64,000 nucleotides of DNA from Pedobacter sp. BS3 (GTDB lineage Bacteria > Bacteroidota > Bacteroidia > Sphingobacteriales > Sphingobacteriaceae). The DNA lies in the NCBI RefSeq assembly GCF_008274585.1, contig NZ_VTRT01000007.1, forward strand, positions 62,001 to 126,000, in the 5' to 3' direction. The translations under genes were made by a program, and so were the position numbers. The notes beneath the pieces were generated by a model, which was given only the letters and a program-made list of their open reading frames with translations, was not told where the DNA came from and did not search any database. This document shows positions 51,808 to 60,800 of the stretch, piece by piece; within the stretch, counting starts at the first letter, position 1; every line of letters begins with the position of its first letter.

Positions 51808-52307
51808 GACCGATACAAGTGCAATTAATAAAGCTGTTGGTTTTTGCGGCTATGTTAATACTGGCCTTAGCCGGTTGCGGCGTACGCAAAAAGGCGGTTA
51901 AAACCGTGTTGCAGACCGTAACGCTGAACGATAGCTTAAGCAACCGACATACCGTTAGCAGCCTGCAAACCGACTACTACGGCGACAGCCTTACCGGTGT
52001 GTTTGCCGTTGCCGACAGTACCGGAACCGACAGCGGGGAGTTTACCAGCAACGGTATTAAGGTAAAGCTAAAGGTTACTGGCGGTAAGCCGGGTACTAAG
52101 GTTAACTATACCGCCGAGGCCGTGCCGGTTGCCCGGTCAAAGCTCACGGTTAGCAGCGAAGAAAATACCCAGGTGCGGCGTGCGCAAAGCGTAAGCCAAA
52201 CCACCGAAAAACAACTATCTGTAAAACGCCCGCCGGTATGGGTGTGGCTGGCCGCCGTAGTGGCTGCCGCCCTGCTAATCTGGTGGGTAATTGAAAAACT
52301 ACTATGA
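51804..52307 (+). CDS. Unimolecular spanin (u-spanin)-like protein
   Basis: 167 residues. The N terminus is a lipoprotein signal (LLVFAAMLILALAGCGVRKK, Cys in the lipobox); the C terminus is a single transmembrane helix (VWVWLAAVVAAALLIWWVIEKLL); the middle is beta-rich and Ser/Thr-rich. That topology, outer-membrane lipid anchor plus inner-membrane helix in one chain, is the definition of a u-spanin such as T1 gp11, which fuses the membranes at the end of lysis. It lies directly after endolysin. Confidence 0.75.
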   Translation: MRPIQVQLIKLLVFAAMLILALAGCGVRKKAVKTVLQTVTLNDSLSNRHTVSSLQTDYYGDSLTGVFAVADSTGTDSGEFTSNGIKVKLKVTGGKPGTKVNYTAEAVPVARSKLTVSSEENTQVRRAQSVSQTTEKQLSVKRPPVWVWLAAVVAAALLIWWVIEKLL

Positions 52308-52792
52308 AAAACGAGTTCTTAGAACGGCTAAAAGATTTTTTTGCCAAAAACGAGGGCGAAGACAAGGTCTACGCCACCAGCGACGGTAATTTATTCCGTG
52401 CAAAACATTACGCCGAAAGTTGGGCGTCTGGTCTGAAAGATAAGGCGGTTACCACCTACTATAAGGCAATTGTAGAAAAATTCGGCGATAAGCTCGCCGA
52501 CACACCCGGCGAAGCCGACCCGGCCAATGGTGACAAAAAACCGGCTGATAATACCGACCCTGCATCTACCGAAAACGCAGACAAGTCCAAACCTGCCGAT
52601 AATACCGGCGAAGCCGACGGCGACAAAGACAAATCCGAAAAATCAGCCGACGACGAGCGGGCGGCACTGGTGAAACGCTACATTGAATTGTACGACAGCA
52701 AGCCAAGCAATTTTATGAAAACGGAAAACATCGCCGCCAAAATTGCCGAAAAGGAAGCCGAGTTAAAGGCAGCCGAAAAGGCAAGCAAGTAA
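52304..52792 (+). CDS. Hypothetical phage protein with acidic linker
   Basis: 162 residues. An N-terminal ~60-residue helical domain (FLERLKDFFAKNEGEDKVYAT), a long Asp/Pro/Lys/Ala linker, then a C-terminal helical part (RYIELYDSKPSNFMKTENIA). The N domain resembles DNA-end or tail-accessory helical proteins but is not assigned. It overlaps the spanin stop by 4 bases and is followed by a terminator. Confidence 0.6.
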   Translation: MKNEFLERLKDFFAKNEGEDKVYATSDGNLFRAKHYAESWASGLKDKAVTTYYKAIVEKFGDKLADTPGEADPANGDKKPADNTDPASTENADKSKPADNTGEADGDKDKSEKSADDERAALVKRYIELYDSKPSNFMKTENIAAKIAEKEAELKAAEKASK

Positions 52793-52798
52793 TTAACA

Positions 52799-52822
52799 AA
52801 AACCCCGCGAAAGTGGGGTTTT
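52799..52822 (+). terminator. Hairpin terminator before tail genes
   Basis: AAAACCCC and GGGGTTTT around GCGAAAGT. It separates the lysis block from the tail block. Confidence 0.75.
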
Positions 52823-52856
52823 AACAGATTTTAAAACCATTTAAAAGCAATTTAAA

Positions 52857-53357
52857 ATGTATTCATTCGGAATGAAGTCGATTAAAATCGGCGAAATTGC
52901 AGTAGATGGCGGAGCCGCTACTGTATTAACCGTACCGGGTCAGGTTAGGGAAAATACCATTAAGGTAACGCCCGCCGCTCCAACCGATACGGAATTTTAT
53001 GCCGAGGGCGAAAGTACCCCGGCCATTGTACAAACTAAAAAGGGTATTACCGCCCTTGACTTTGACCTGTTAACGTTTGACCCGGAAATTATTGCCGACC
53101 TAACCGGCGGTACAACTACCGGCGAAGCGCCAAACATACTATACCACGAGGCGGCAGGTGTTGTAACCGTTGAGCGTACCATAGAGATTACAGACTTGCA
53201 AGACAATGTTTGGCTGTTTCCACGGGTAAAAATTACCGCGTCATTAGTAGGTACGTTTACCACTACTGATGTGAACATTGTACGTATTAACGGTAAAGTG
53301 TTACTGCCAACCAAAGCGGGCGTAGCTCCATTAACATACGGTAAACCAGCGGCATAA
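52857..53357 (+). CDS. Probable tail tube protein
   Basis: 166 residues, almost all beta: IGEIAVDGGAATVLTVPGQV, EGESTPAIVQTKKGITALDF and VTVERTIEITDLQDNVWLFPRVKITASLVG. The pattern and the position before the tail assembly chaperones and tape measure indicate the major tail (tube) protein. Assignment is by context rather than a family motif. Confidence 0.6.
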   Translation: MYSFGMKSIKIGEIAVDGGAATVLTVPGQVRENTIKVTPAAPTDTEFYAEGESTPAIVQTKKGITALDFDLLTFDPEIIADLTGGTTTGEAPNILYHEAAGVVTVERTIEITDLQDNVWLFPRVKITASLVGTFTTTDVNIVRINGKVLLPTKAGVAPLTYGKPAA

Positions 53358-53358
53358 T

Positions 53359-53835
53359 ATGGAGACGGAAATTAAAGCCGCCGAAACGCTGTTAAACCAA
53401 GGGCAGCCGATACCCATCGGCGCCCCTTGGTTATTTAGGCTATTCGGTAAAAAGCACCTGATTGTACGCGTAAAGCAGCCCAGCGCCGGAACGATGTTAC
53501 GCGTAACCCGCCTACGTTTAAGCATGGGGGTAACGGACGATTTTTTAGCCAATATAACCGTTGATGACGCCTTAAAGCTACAGGTAAAGCATACCGGTAC
53601 GGTTAGCAAAATGACCGCTTTGCTTTTGCTTGGCGGCAAAAAACGGGGCTGGCTGTTTGGCCGCCTGCTGGCTAAATACCTACAGGAAGCCATGCCCTTT
53701 AACGCTATGCTGCACATTATGCAGGTTGTGGTACTTGGCGGCGGTATAGCGGATTTTATCGATTTTATCAGGTTGACACGGACAATGAGATTGACCGAAC
53801 CGACCATGAGCCAACAGACGCAAAAGAGGAGTTAA
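53359..53835 (+). CDS. Tail assembly chaperone, G form
   Basis: 158 residues in the zero frame. IPIGAPWLFRLFGKKHLIVRV, AGTMLRVTRLRLS and GGKKRGWLFGRLLAKYL form a helical chaperone; the last ~25 residues (RLTRTMRLTEPTMSQQTQKR) look out of phase with real coding, because the -1 frame is open from 53703 on. The shorter product is the G-type chaperone that coats the tape measure. Confidence 0.7.
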   Translation: METEIKAAETLLNQGQPIPIGAPWLFRLFGKKHLIVRVKQPSAGTMLRVTRLRLSMGVTDDFLANITVDDALKLQVKHTGTVSKMTALLLLGGKKRGWLFGRLLAKYLQEAMPFNAMLHIMQVVVLGGGIADFIDFIRLTRTMRLTEPTMSQQTQKRS

Positions 53836-54035
53836 AAGCCGTAGGCTTACATAGCCTCTTTGGACTTATTTACCTGATAGCCGAGAAAACCGGCTGGGAT
53901 TACGAAAAAATTTTGTGGCGTATGCCCTGGGTAACCTTGCGCATGATGCTGGCCGACGCCCCCGGCATGAAGTGGGTAAAAAAAGAACCGCAAACCGTGC
54001 AAGGTGATGAGCTTGCCAAAATATTAGGTTTATGA
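53703..54035 (+). CDS. T extension of tail assembly chaperone (made by -1 frameshift)
   Basis: In the -1 frame relative to the G gene: YQVDTDNEIDRTDHEPTDAK then VGLHSLFGLIYLIAEKTGWD and MMLADAPGMKW, ending with TGA at 54033-54035 that overlaps the tape-measure ATG. No good start codon of its own. The likely slip is at 53748-53770, where GATTTTATC is tandemly duplicated; AAAAG at 53822 near the G stop is a second candidate. A G/GT pair made by -1 slippage is conserved in long-tailed phages. Confidence 0.75.
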   Translation, partial: RYAAHYAGCGTWRRYSGFYRFYQVDTDNEIDRTDHEPTDAKEELKAVGLHSLFGLIYLIAEKTGWDYEKILWRMPWVTLRMMLADAPGMKWVKKEPQTVQGDELAKILGL

Positions 54036-57000
54036 GTGCCGATTTAGAATTAGGTGTAGACTTTAAACTAAACACCCCGGAAGCAACCGCCGAGGCTGCC
54101 AAAATACGCGACCAGATTAAGGGCGTGGGTTTTGATGCCGAGGCGGCCGCCCGGAAGGCTGTGTCTGGTTTTAATGGCCTGCAAAATTCAATTAACCAAA
54201 TTACCCGGGAATTACCCGCCTTTACCTATTCGGCGCAAACCAGGTTTATGGCAATCGCTAACAACATCCCGATTTTAATTGACCAGATAAGCCGCCTGCG
54301 TAAAGAAAACGCCGACCTTGCCGCCAATGGGCAAAAGGGTATACCGGTATGGAAGCAACTGGCAAGCGGCCTGTTTAGTTGGGGCACGGCCTTATCGTTG
54401 GGTATTACCCTAATGACGGTTTACGGCAAAGAGATAGGGGATTTCTTTGTATCGCTGTTTAAGGGCAAGGAGGCTATAGACAAGGCAAAACTTAGTTTTG
54501 AGGCTCTTAGCGATAGTATGAAGAATACCAAGTTTAAAAGCGCTATAACTGATGTGCAGGCCATGAAAACTAATATAGATTTGGCTAAGCAGGGATTTTT
54601 AGATAAAAAGAAAGTGTTAGAGGAGTATAATAACACACTTGGCAAATCGCTGGGCTTGGTTGATAACCTTTCGAAAGCTGAAAAGAACATAGCGGATAAA
54701 GCGCCTGCATTTATTGAAATGACTTTAAAAAAGGCTATTGCCGAAAAGGCGGCGGCTAAATATGCAGATGCCTTGATAGAAGCCCGTATGGCAAAGAATA
54801 AAAGCGATAGCGATGCCCTAACAACTTGGGATAAAGTTATGGATGTTCTTAATAGAAATGCCGGGGCTGTTGGTGGCCCCGGGTCTATCGCCCCCGTGGA
54901 TGTTGACAATATTAATAAACAAGCCGATATAATACGAAAGAAACAGGCAGATAAACGGCGAAAAGATGAAGAAACTGAAAAAAACAAAGTCGCCGATTTT
55001 TACAAATCAATTTCGGAAGAATATGAAAAAGGCGCTTCTGAAATTGCTAAGGCTTTTAACATTAATCCATTCGGTGACAATAAAAATACCGGCATACAGC
55101 AACAGCAATTAGATACCCTGCTTTCTGGCCGTAAAAGTGTGCTGGATAAAATTGCCGCTTTAGATGCCGAATACGCCCGTAAAAGCTACACAAAAGACGA
55201 GGAGGAGTTACAAGCGCTTAAAGAGAAGTTTGCCCGCGTAAGGCAGATTATAGCCGACGAAAACGAAAAGCTAAAAAAATACAACGCCGACCCAAAGAAC
55301 AAAAACAAGGCAGCGTTAATCGATGCCAGCGTATTAGACCCCGTAGAGCAAAGCGCTACCGGCGATTTACTTTACCGCCAAGATACCGAAAAACTAAAAA
55401 CCGAGCTTGAACGGCAAAAACAATTATTTGCCGACTTTGAGAAGTACCGGGCGGACTTTGGCGAAGAAAAAGCAAAAGAGCGGTACGGCAGTGAAAAGGC
55501 GCAGTTTGATAAATACAGCGATTATTTAAAAAGTAAGCTGGCTTTGACTATGGGCGGCATTATCGGCCTGCCGTCCGGCGCCCAGACCGAGCGCCTCAAC
55601 CTGTTAGGAGCCGGTGTAACCAGCGCCTTAAAGGACGAGCAAAAAGAACACGACGCCCTTGTTAAAGAGTTTCAGACTTACGCCGAAAAACGCTTGCTTT
55701 TACAGCAGGAGTATTTACGCAAAGCTGCCGAACTGCGGGCGTCCGGCAAGGATGAGGAGGCAGACAATGCAATAAACAAAGGCGACGAAGCTGTAACGAA
55801 GTTAGACGAGGAAAACATAGCCAAATGGGCAAGCTACAAACGCCTGTTTGATAACGTTGCTAAGCTATCTAAAAAACAGACCTTAGACGCAATAGACGGC
55901 TTTAAAAAGGAATTACAAGCCGCCGATATAACCGGCAAAGCCCGTACCGATATGCTTAAAAAGCTTGACGGCTTGACCGAGGGCTTAAGCAAAAAAAGCG
56001 GTAAGGGTTTAGACGGTCTGGTAAACGATTTTCAGGCCCTTGCCTCAACCTTTGGTAGCATAGACGAACGCACCGGGCACATTGCCGAAACGCTGGCTAA
56101 TGCAGTTAAAAGCTACGTTGACGTTCAGAAAAATATAGACAAACTGAATGATAGCAGTACCGATACCGTGGGCAAAATTTCTGCCGGTTTGGGTGTGCTG
56201 GGTGCTGGCGTGGGTATTATTAAGGGTATTGTCGGTTTATTCGACCGGTCAGAAGCACGGGCAGCCCAGGAATCTTATGAGCGGGAAATGCAATTAAAGC
56301 AGGTCGAGGCTGTAACCAAAGCCCTGCAAAGGCAAATCGACGCGGCAAACGAGGCGTACGGAACCGAAAAGCTGGAAAAGTACGCAAGCGCTTTACAAAG
56401 CCTGCAAGACGAAAGCGATAAGGCAAAAAAGCAATTGCAGGGCTTATACCGGATTACCGGCGAAGATAAAGTTGTTGATAATATTATTGCAAAATATAAC
56501 AGCGGTGAATGGTCTCTAAAAGTGATTAAGAATCAGGCCGGGGTGGTTGGTGGTGACTGGAAAAAAGCATTTGATATAATTAACTCCGGTACTACGGCAT
56601 GGACGGACGACTTGGAAGCCCTGCAAAAGCTAATCGATACTGGCAAGCTCGACGAAAAGACGGCCAAAATTGCACAGTCGTACATCAACATGCAAAAGCA
56701 GATCAGCGAGGCTAACAATGCTATCAAAGAACAACTAACAGGCGTAGGCTTTGATGAACTGGCCGATAGCATTATCGACATGTTCGCAAAAGGCACAATA
56801 GCCGCCGAGGACTTTGCCGGTAATTTCGAGGAGCTTATTAAAAAGTCCATTATTAACAGCTTTAAAACAACAGCTATTAAAGCCCAACTACAGGATTTTT
56901 ACAATCAATTTTCTGCCTTTGCTGACAGTGATAGCCAGCTAACTGAGCAGGAAATAGCTGCTTTAAAAACGCAATACGATAAAATTATAGCAGACGGCAC

Positions 57001-57382
57001 GGCCAAGTTTAACCAACTGCAACAGGTAACAGGCGTAAGTTTTACCAGTACCAGCACGGCAACAGATAACACGCTTTCCGGCGCTATTAAAGGTATTACC
57101 GCCGAGCAAGCCGATTTACTTGCCGGGCAGTTTGGCGGCCAGCGTATCGCCACATTAGAGGGTAACGAAATTGCCCGTAATGGCTTCGCAGCCATGAGCC
57201 AAACCGGCGGCGAGCAACTGGCGGTAATGCGTATGCAATACGCCACACAGCAGGAAATAGCGGCCAATACCTTACGTACCGCAAATAATACCGATAGGCT
57301 ATACGCTATTGAGATTTCGCTGTCCAGCATCGATAAAAAAATTAACAATTCCGGCAACGTAAGCCGGGCAATGGGAGGTTAA
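54032..57382 (+). CDS. Tape measure protein
   Basis: 1116 residues. Mostly long helices (Lys/Glu/Ala-rich), with a hydrophobic segment near residues 108-130 (SGLFSWGTALSLGITLMTVYG) and another near 715-740 (KISAGLGVLGAGVGIIKGIVGLF), as in tape measures that insert into the host membrane. The size predicts a tail of about 165 nm by the usual ~0.15 nm per residue. The C terminus (SLSSIDKKINNSGNVSRAMGG) is typical. Confidence 0.85.
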   Translation: MSADLELGVDFKLNTPEATAEAAKIRDQIKGVGFDAEAAARKAVSGFNGLQNSINQITRELPAFTYSAQTRFMAIANNIPILIDQISRLRKENADLAANGQKGIPVWKQLASGLFSWGTALSLGITLMTVYGKEIGDFFVSLFKGKEAIDKAKLSFEALSDSMKNTKFKSAITDVQAMKTNIDLAKQGFLDKKKVLEEYNNTLGKSLGLVDNLSKAEKNIADKAPAFIEMTLKKAIAEKAAAKYADALIEARMAKNKSDSDALTTWDKVMDVLNRNAGAVGGPGSIAPVDVDNINKQADIIRKKQADKRRKDEETEKNKVADFYKSISEEYEKGASEIAKAFNINPFGDNKNTGIQQQQLDTLLSGRKSVLDKIAALDAEYARKSYTKDEEELQALKEKFARVRQIIADENEKLKKYNADPKNKNKAALIDASVLDPVEQSATGDLLYRQDTEKLKTELERQKQLFADFEKYRADFGEEKAKERYGSEKAQFDKYSDYLKSKLALTMGGIIGLPSGAQTERLNLLGAGVTSALKDEQKEHDALVKEFQTYAEKRLLLQQEYLRKAAELRASGKDEEADNAINKGDEAVTKLDEENIAKWASYKRLFDNVAKLSKKQTLDAIDGFKKELQAADITGKARTDMLKKLDGLTEGLSKKSGKGLDGLVNDFQALASTFGSIDERTGHIAETLANAVKSYVDVQKNIDKLNDSSTDTVGKISAGLGVLGAGVGIIKGIVGLFDRSEARAAQESYEREMQLKQVEAVTKALQRQIDAANEAYGTEKLEKYASALQSLQDESDKAKKQLQGLYRITGEDKVVDNIIAKYNSGEWSLKVIKNQAGVVGGDWKKAFDIINSGTTAWTDDLEALQKLIDTGKLDEKTAKIAQSYINMQKQISEANNAIKEQLTGVGFDELADSIIDMFAKGTIAAEDFAGNFEELIKKSIINSFKTTAIKAQLQDFYNQFSAFADSDSQLTEQEIAALKTQYDKIIADGTAKFNQLQQVTGVSFTSTSTATDNTLSGAIKGITAEQADLLAGQFGGQRIATLEGNEIARNGFAAMSQTGGEQLAVMRMQYATQQEIAANTLRTANNTDRLYAIEISLSSIDKKINNSGNVSRAMGG

Positions 57383-57385
57383 TAA

Positions 57386-57802
57386 ATGGCACATCTATTT
57401 AAAATAAACAACGTTGATGCGGCTACCTATGGCCTGATGTTTTTGCAGGGTACATATAAGGAGCTTTTAAAACTGGCTAAACGTAAACCCGGCGTAGAAA
57501 CCAATTGGAACGACGAAAACGGTACAGAACGTGACGATGAGCAAACCGTGTTTGAAAGCCGGATTTTAAACATCCCGGTACTTTTAAAAGGCAACGACAC
57601 GGCCGACTATATAGCAAAGCTGCAAGCCTTTAAGGAATTGATAGAAACCGCCGGATACTTCAACTTTAAGGCTTACGGCATCAACAGGCAATATACGCTA
57701 CTGTACAGCGATGTAAGCAACTGGCAGGATTACGGAAGTATAGCATCCTTTAACCTGGTACTAATCGACGATTACCCCGCCACCATAACACCTATTGACT
57801 AA
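57386..57802 (+). CDS. Distal tail (Dit-like) protein
   Basis: 138 residues. MAHLFKINNVDAATYGLMFL, RILNIPVLLKGNDTADYIAKLQAFKELIETAGYFNFKAY and LLYSDVSNWQDYGSIASFNLVLIDDYP: beta-rich with a strand order like small Dit/DUF6046-type proteins. Between tape measure and tail tip, as expected. Its stop overlaps the tail tip start by one base. Confidence 0.6.
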   Translation: MAHLFKINNVDAATYGLMFLQGTYKELLKLAKRKPGVETNWNDENGTERDDEQTVFESRILNIPVLLKGNDTADYIAKLQAFKELIETAGYFNFKAYGINRQYTLLYSDVSNWQDYGSIASFNLVLIDDYPATITPID

Positions 57803-60800
57803 TGGCAACTACCTATAACATATATCGTCCCGGTGCGCCCGCCACACTCGTTAAAGCTGTAAAGCCAACCGGCCAGCAGCAACGCGAAGCAATGGGCGTT
57901 GACATAGTCGACATGCAGTTTACGTTATCCGAATATGTAGACTTTCGCATAAACGATTATGTTACCGTTTATGGGCGTACATACAAATTAAACCTATCGC
58001 CAAGCGTAGAGAAAAAAGGCAACCGACGGTTTGAATATACCTTGCAGTTTGAGGCCGAATTTTACGATTTGGCTAAAGTGCAATTGCAGTTCCTTAACCC
58101 GGACAACGACTTGTTAGAGCCGGTGTTTAGCTTAATGGGCAATGCCGCTACCATTGTCGGTCTGATAGTTGAAAATATAAACCGGGCTTACCCCGGCGCA
58201 AATTGGACGGTTGGCGTAGTAGACGAAACCGATTATCAAAACTTTACCTATTCGGCGCAAAACTGCTTGCAGGCGCTGCACGATTTAGCCAGCACGTTTA
58301 GTACAGAATTTTGGATAGAGAACAAAACTATCCATTTGCAACGCCGTGAACAGGCCAGCGAATTAACATTTGAATACGGCAAAGGCAACGGCCTGTACAA
58401 TATCAAGCGGCAGAATAAAACCAATGCTAATATTGTTACCCGGCTTTACGTGCGTGGCGGTAGTACCAATTTGCCGCCCAATTACGGCGCTAACAGCTTA
58501 TTGCTGCCGGACGGTGCTACCTATATACAAGATAACGGCAAAGTAGCCCTTTACGGTCTTATTGAAGCTACGCAAATATTTCCCGACATATTCCCGCAAC
58601 GTGTTGGAACTATTACCGGCGTTGTGGCCGGGGCTGGCAACTGGAAGTATTTTAGCGATAGCGAAATGGATTTCGATATTAACGCCCAGCTTGCGCCGGG
58701 GCTTGACGCTAAAGTGACTTTTCAAACCGGGCAATTAGCCGGTTATACCTTTACTATATCTAACTACAACGCCGCTACAAAGCAGTTTACCATAAACAAA
58801 AACACGGACGAAACGGCAATCGACGTGCCGTCAGACCTGTTACGTCCGGCGGTTGGCGATAAGTATATTATTGTCGATATTATTATGCCCGAAAGCTACG
58901 TAATAGAGGCGCAAAACAAGTTAGCTGCCGCCGGTAATGCCTACTATAATCAAAACAGCGAACCGGCGTTTTTACTCGAATATGCCGCCACTTGCGATCG
59001 TCTGTTTATCAAACAAAATGCTGTTGATGTTCAATTAGGCAATACGGCAACGCTGTATGATGGCGATATGGGGCTAAACGTGGAGCTTCGTATAGCGAAG
59101 TACACCCGCGACCTGCAAGACGAAAATAATTACACCGAGGTAGTTTGGAGCGATACCATAGGCGCAAACGAAATTGTTCGCCAATACCAGCAGCAACAAA
59201 AAACGCTGCAACTGCTTGAAAGTAGCGGCCTGCTGGATATAAATCAGCTTCGTAAAAACTTATTCCTTAACCGCCTGAGCGAACAGGACGGGTATTTGTT
59301 ACTTTCCGGCACAAAGGTAAAGGCGGGCATTGCCGATTATGCCCCCGAAGCTGGGCATAGCTTATTAAGCGATTACGCCGCCGACAGTGACAAATGGGAC
59401 GGCAACCAATTTGCCGACTACCTAAACCAGCCGGTTAAAACCGATAGCGACGTGCGTGTAAAATCGCTTACCTCAACCGAATTTGTAAGCGGCTTAGCCG
59501 GTAGCGGGTTTAAAGTAGACGAAGCCGGTAACGCTACATTCGACAGCCTTACGGTTCGTAAACAGTTCAATGTTTACGAATTAGTAGTTAATAAGATACG
59601 CAGCACAAACGGGGCTATTGCCGTAACAGATACCGGTAAAATAATCGAGTGCAATTATCTGTTTAGTAACTATTATGCCCTAAAATTTGATGATGGTTTT
59701 ACACTCTCATTTGACGATGTTGTAAGATGTCAGGTGTTTAACGGCACTTCGCAAAAATATTATTGGGGTAGAATTGTCGATTTAGAAGCCGGGTATTATT
59801 GGTTGGAATTAAATGAGGGCGACACCCCGGCGGTTGGTGATGAACTGGTACGCTTCGGAAATAGTTATGATACCGACCGGCAAGGCTTATTGTATCTTAC
59901 TGCCAGCGATACCAATGCGCCTTACTTAGATGTGTTAGACGGTGTTACCAGTAGCAACCTAACCGGTAAAACAAAGGTACGCTTAGGGCGCTTAGATGGC
60001 ATTACCGACGCCGACTTTGGCGCCCTTAGCGGTTATGGATTGTACGGCGAAAATGTCTACCTGAAAGACGGGCATTTTAAAGGCGTGGTGGAAGTTACGG
60101 GCGGGAATGCGGAAACTACTGCCGGGGCGCAAAGTAAAGCCGATGCCGCCCAAAGCGCAGCTATTTCAACCGCTGCTGCCGATGCTACCGGCAAGGCCAA
60201 CGCGGCGCAAAGTAACGCCATAGATGCCGCCGCAAGTGATGCCACCAGTAAAGCCAGCGCCGCACAAACCGCCGCCATTCTGGCCGCCGCGGCTGATGCG
60301 CAAAGCCGCGTCGATGCCGTGCAGGTTGGCGGTAGGAATTTAATTCGCAATTCGATTTTTGCAAACGGTATAGAAAATGTATTCCCAAACAAAGACGTAA
60401 CAATAAGCAATATTGACGGGGTGCTTCATGTGATTAGTAATCAAAATAGTTCAACGCCCGGCTTTTACATGTATTTTACAACGCCGTTAATACCAGGACA
60501 AACCTACACGCTAAGTCTAAAAATAAAATCAACGGTGTCTATTTTGTTAGCATTCTCACCGTCGGCGCCGATATGTCAGCTAAACGTATCTACCGAATAC
60601 AGCATAGTAACTACACAAATTGTACCTACCAATGCCGATACATGGGTATATGTTCTTTTTACTACCCCGGATATAGGCGATTATATAGATATTGATTGGG
60701 TTAAGTTTGAAAAAGGTAACAAAGCTACCGACTGGACGCCCGCCCCCGAAGATATAGATGCCGGTATAACAAACGCACAAGCCGCCGCCGATGCTGCTGC

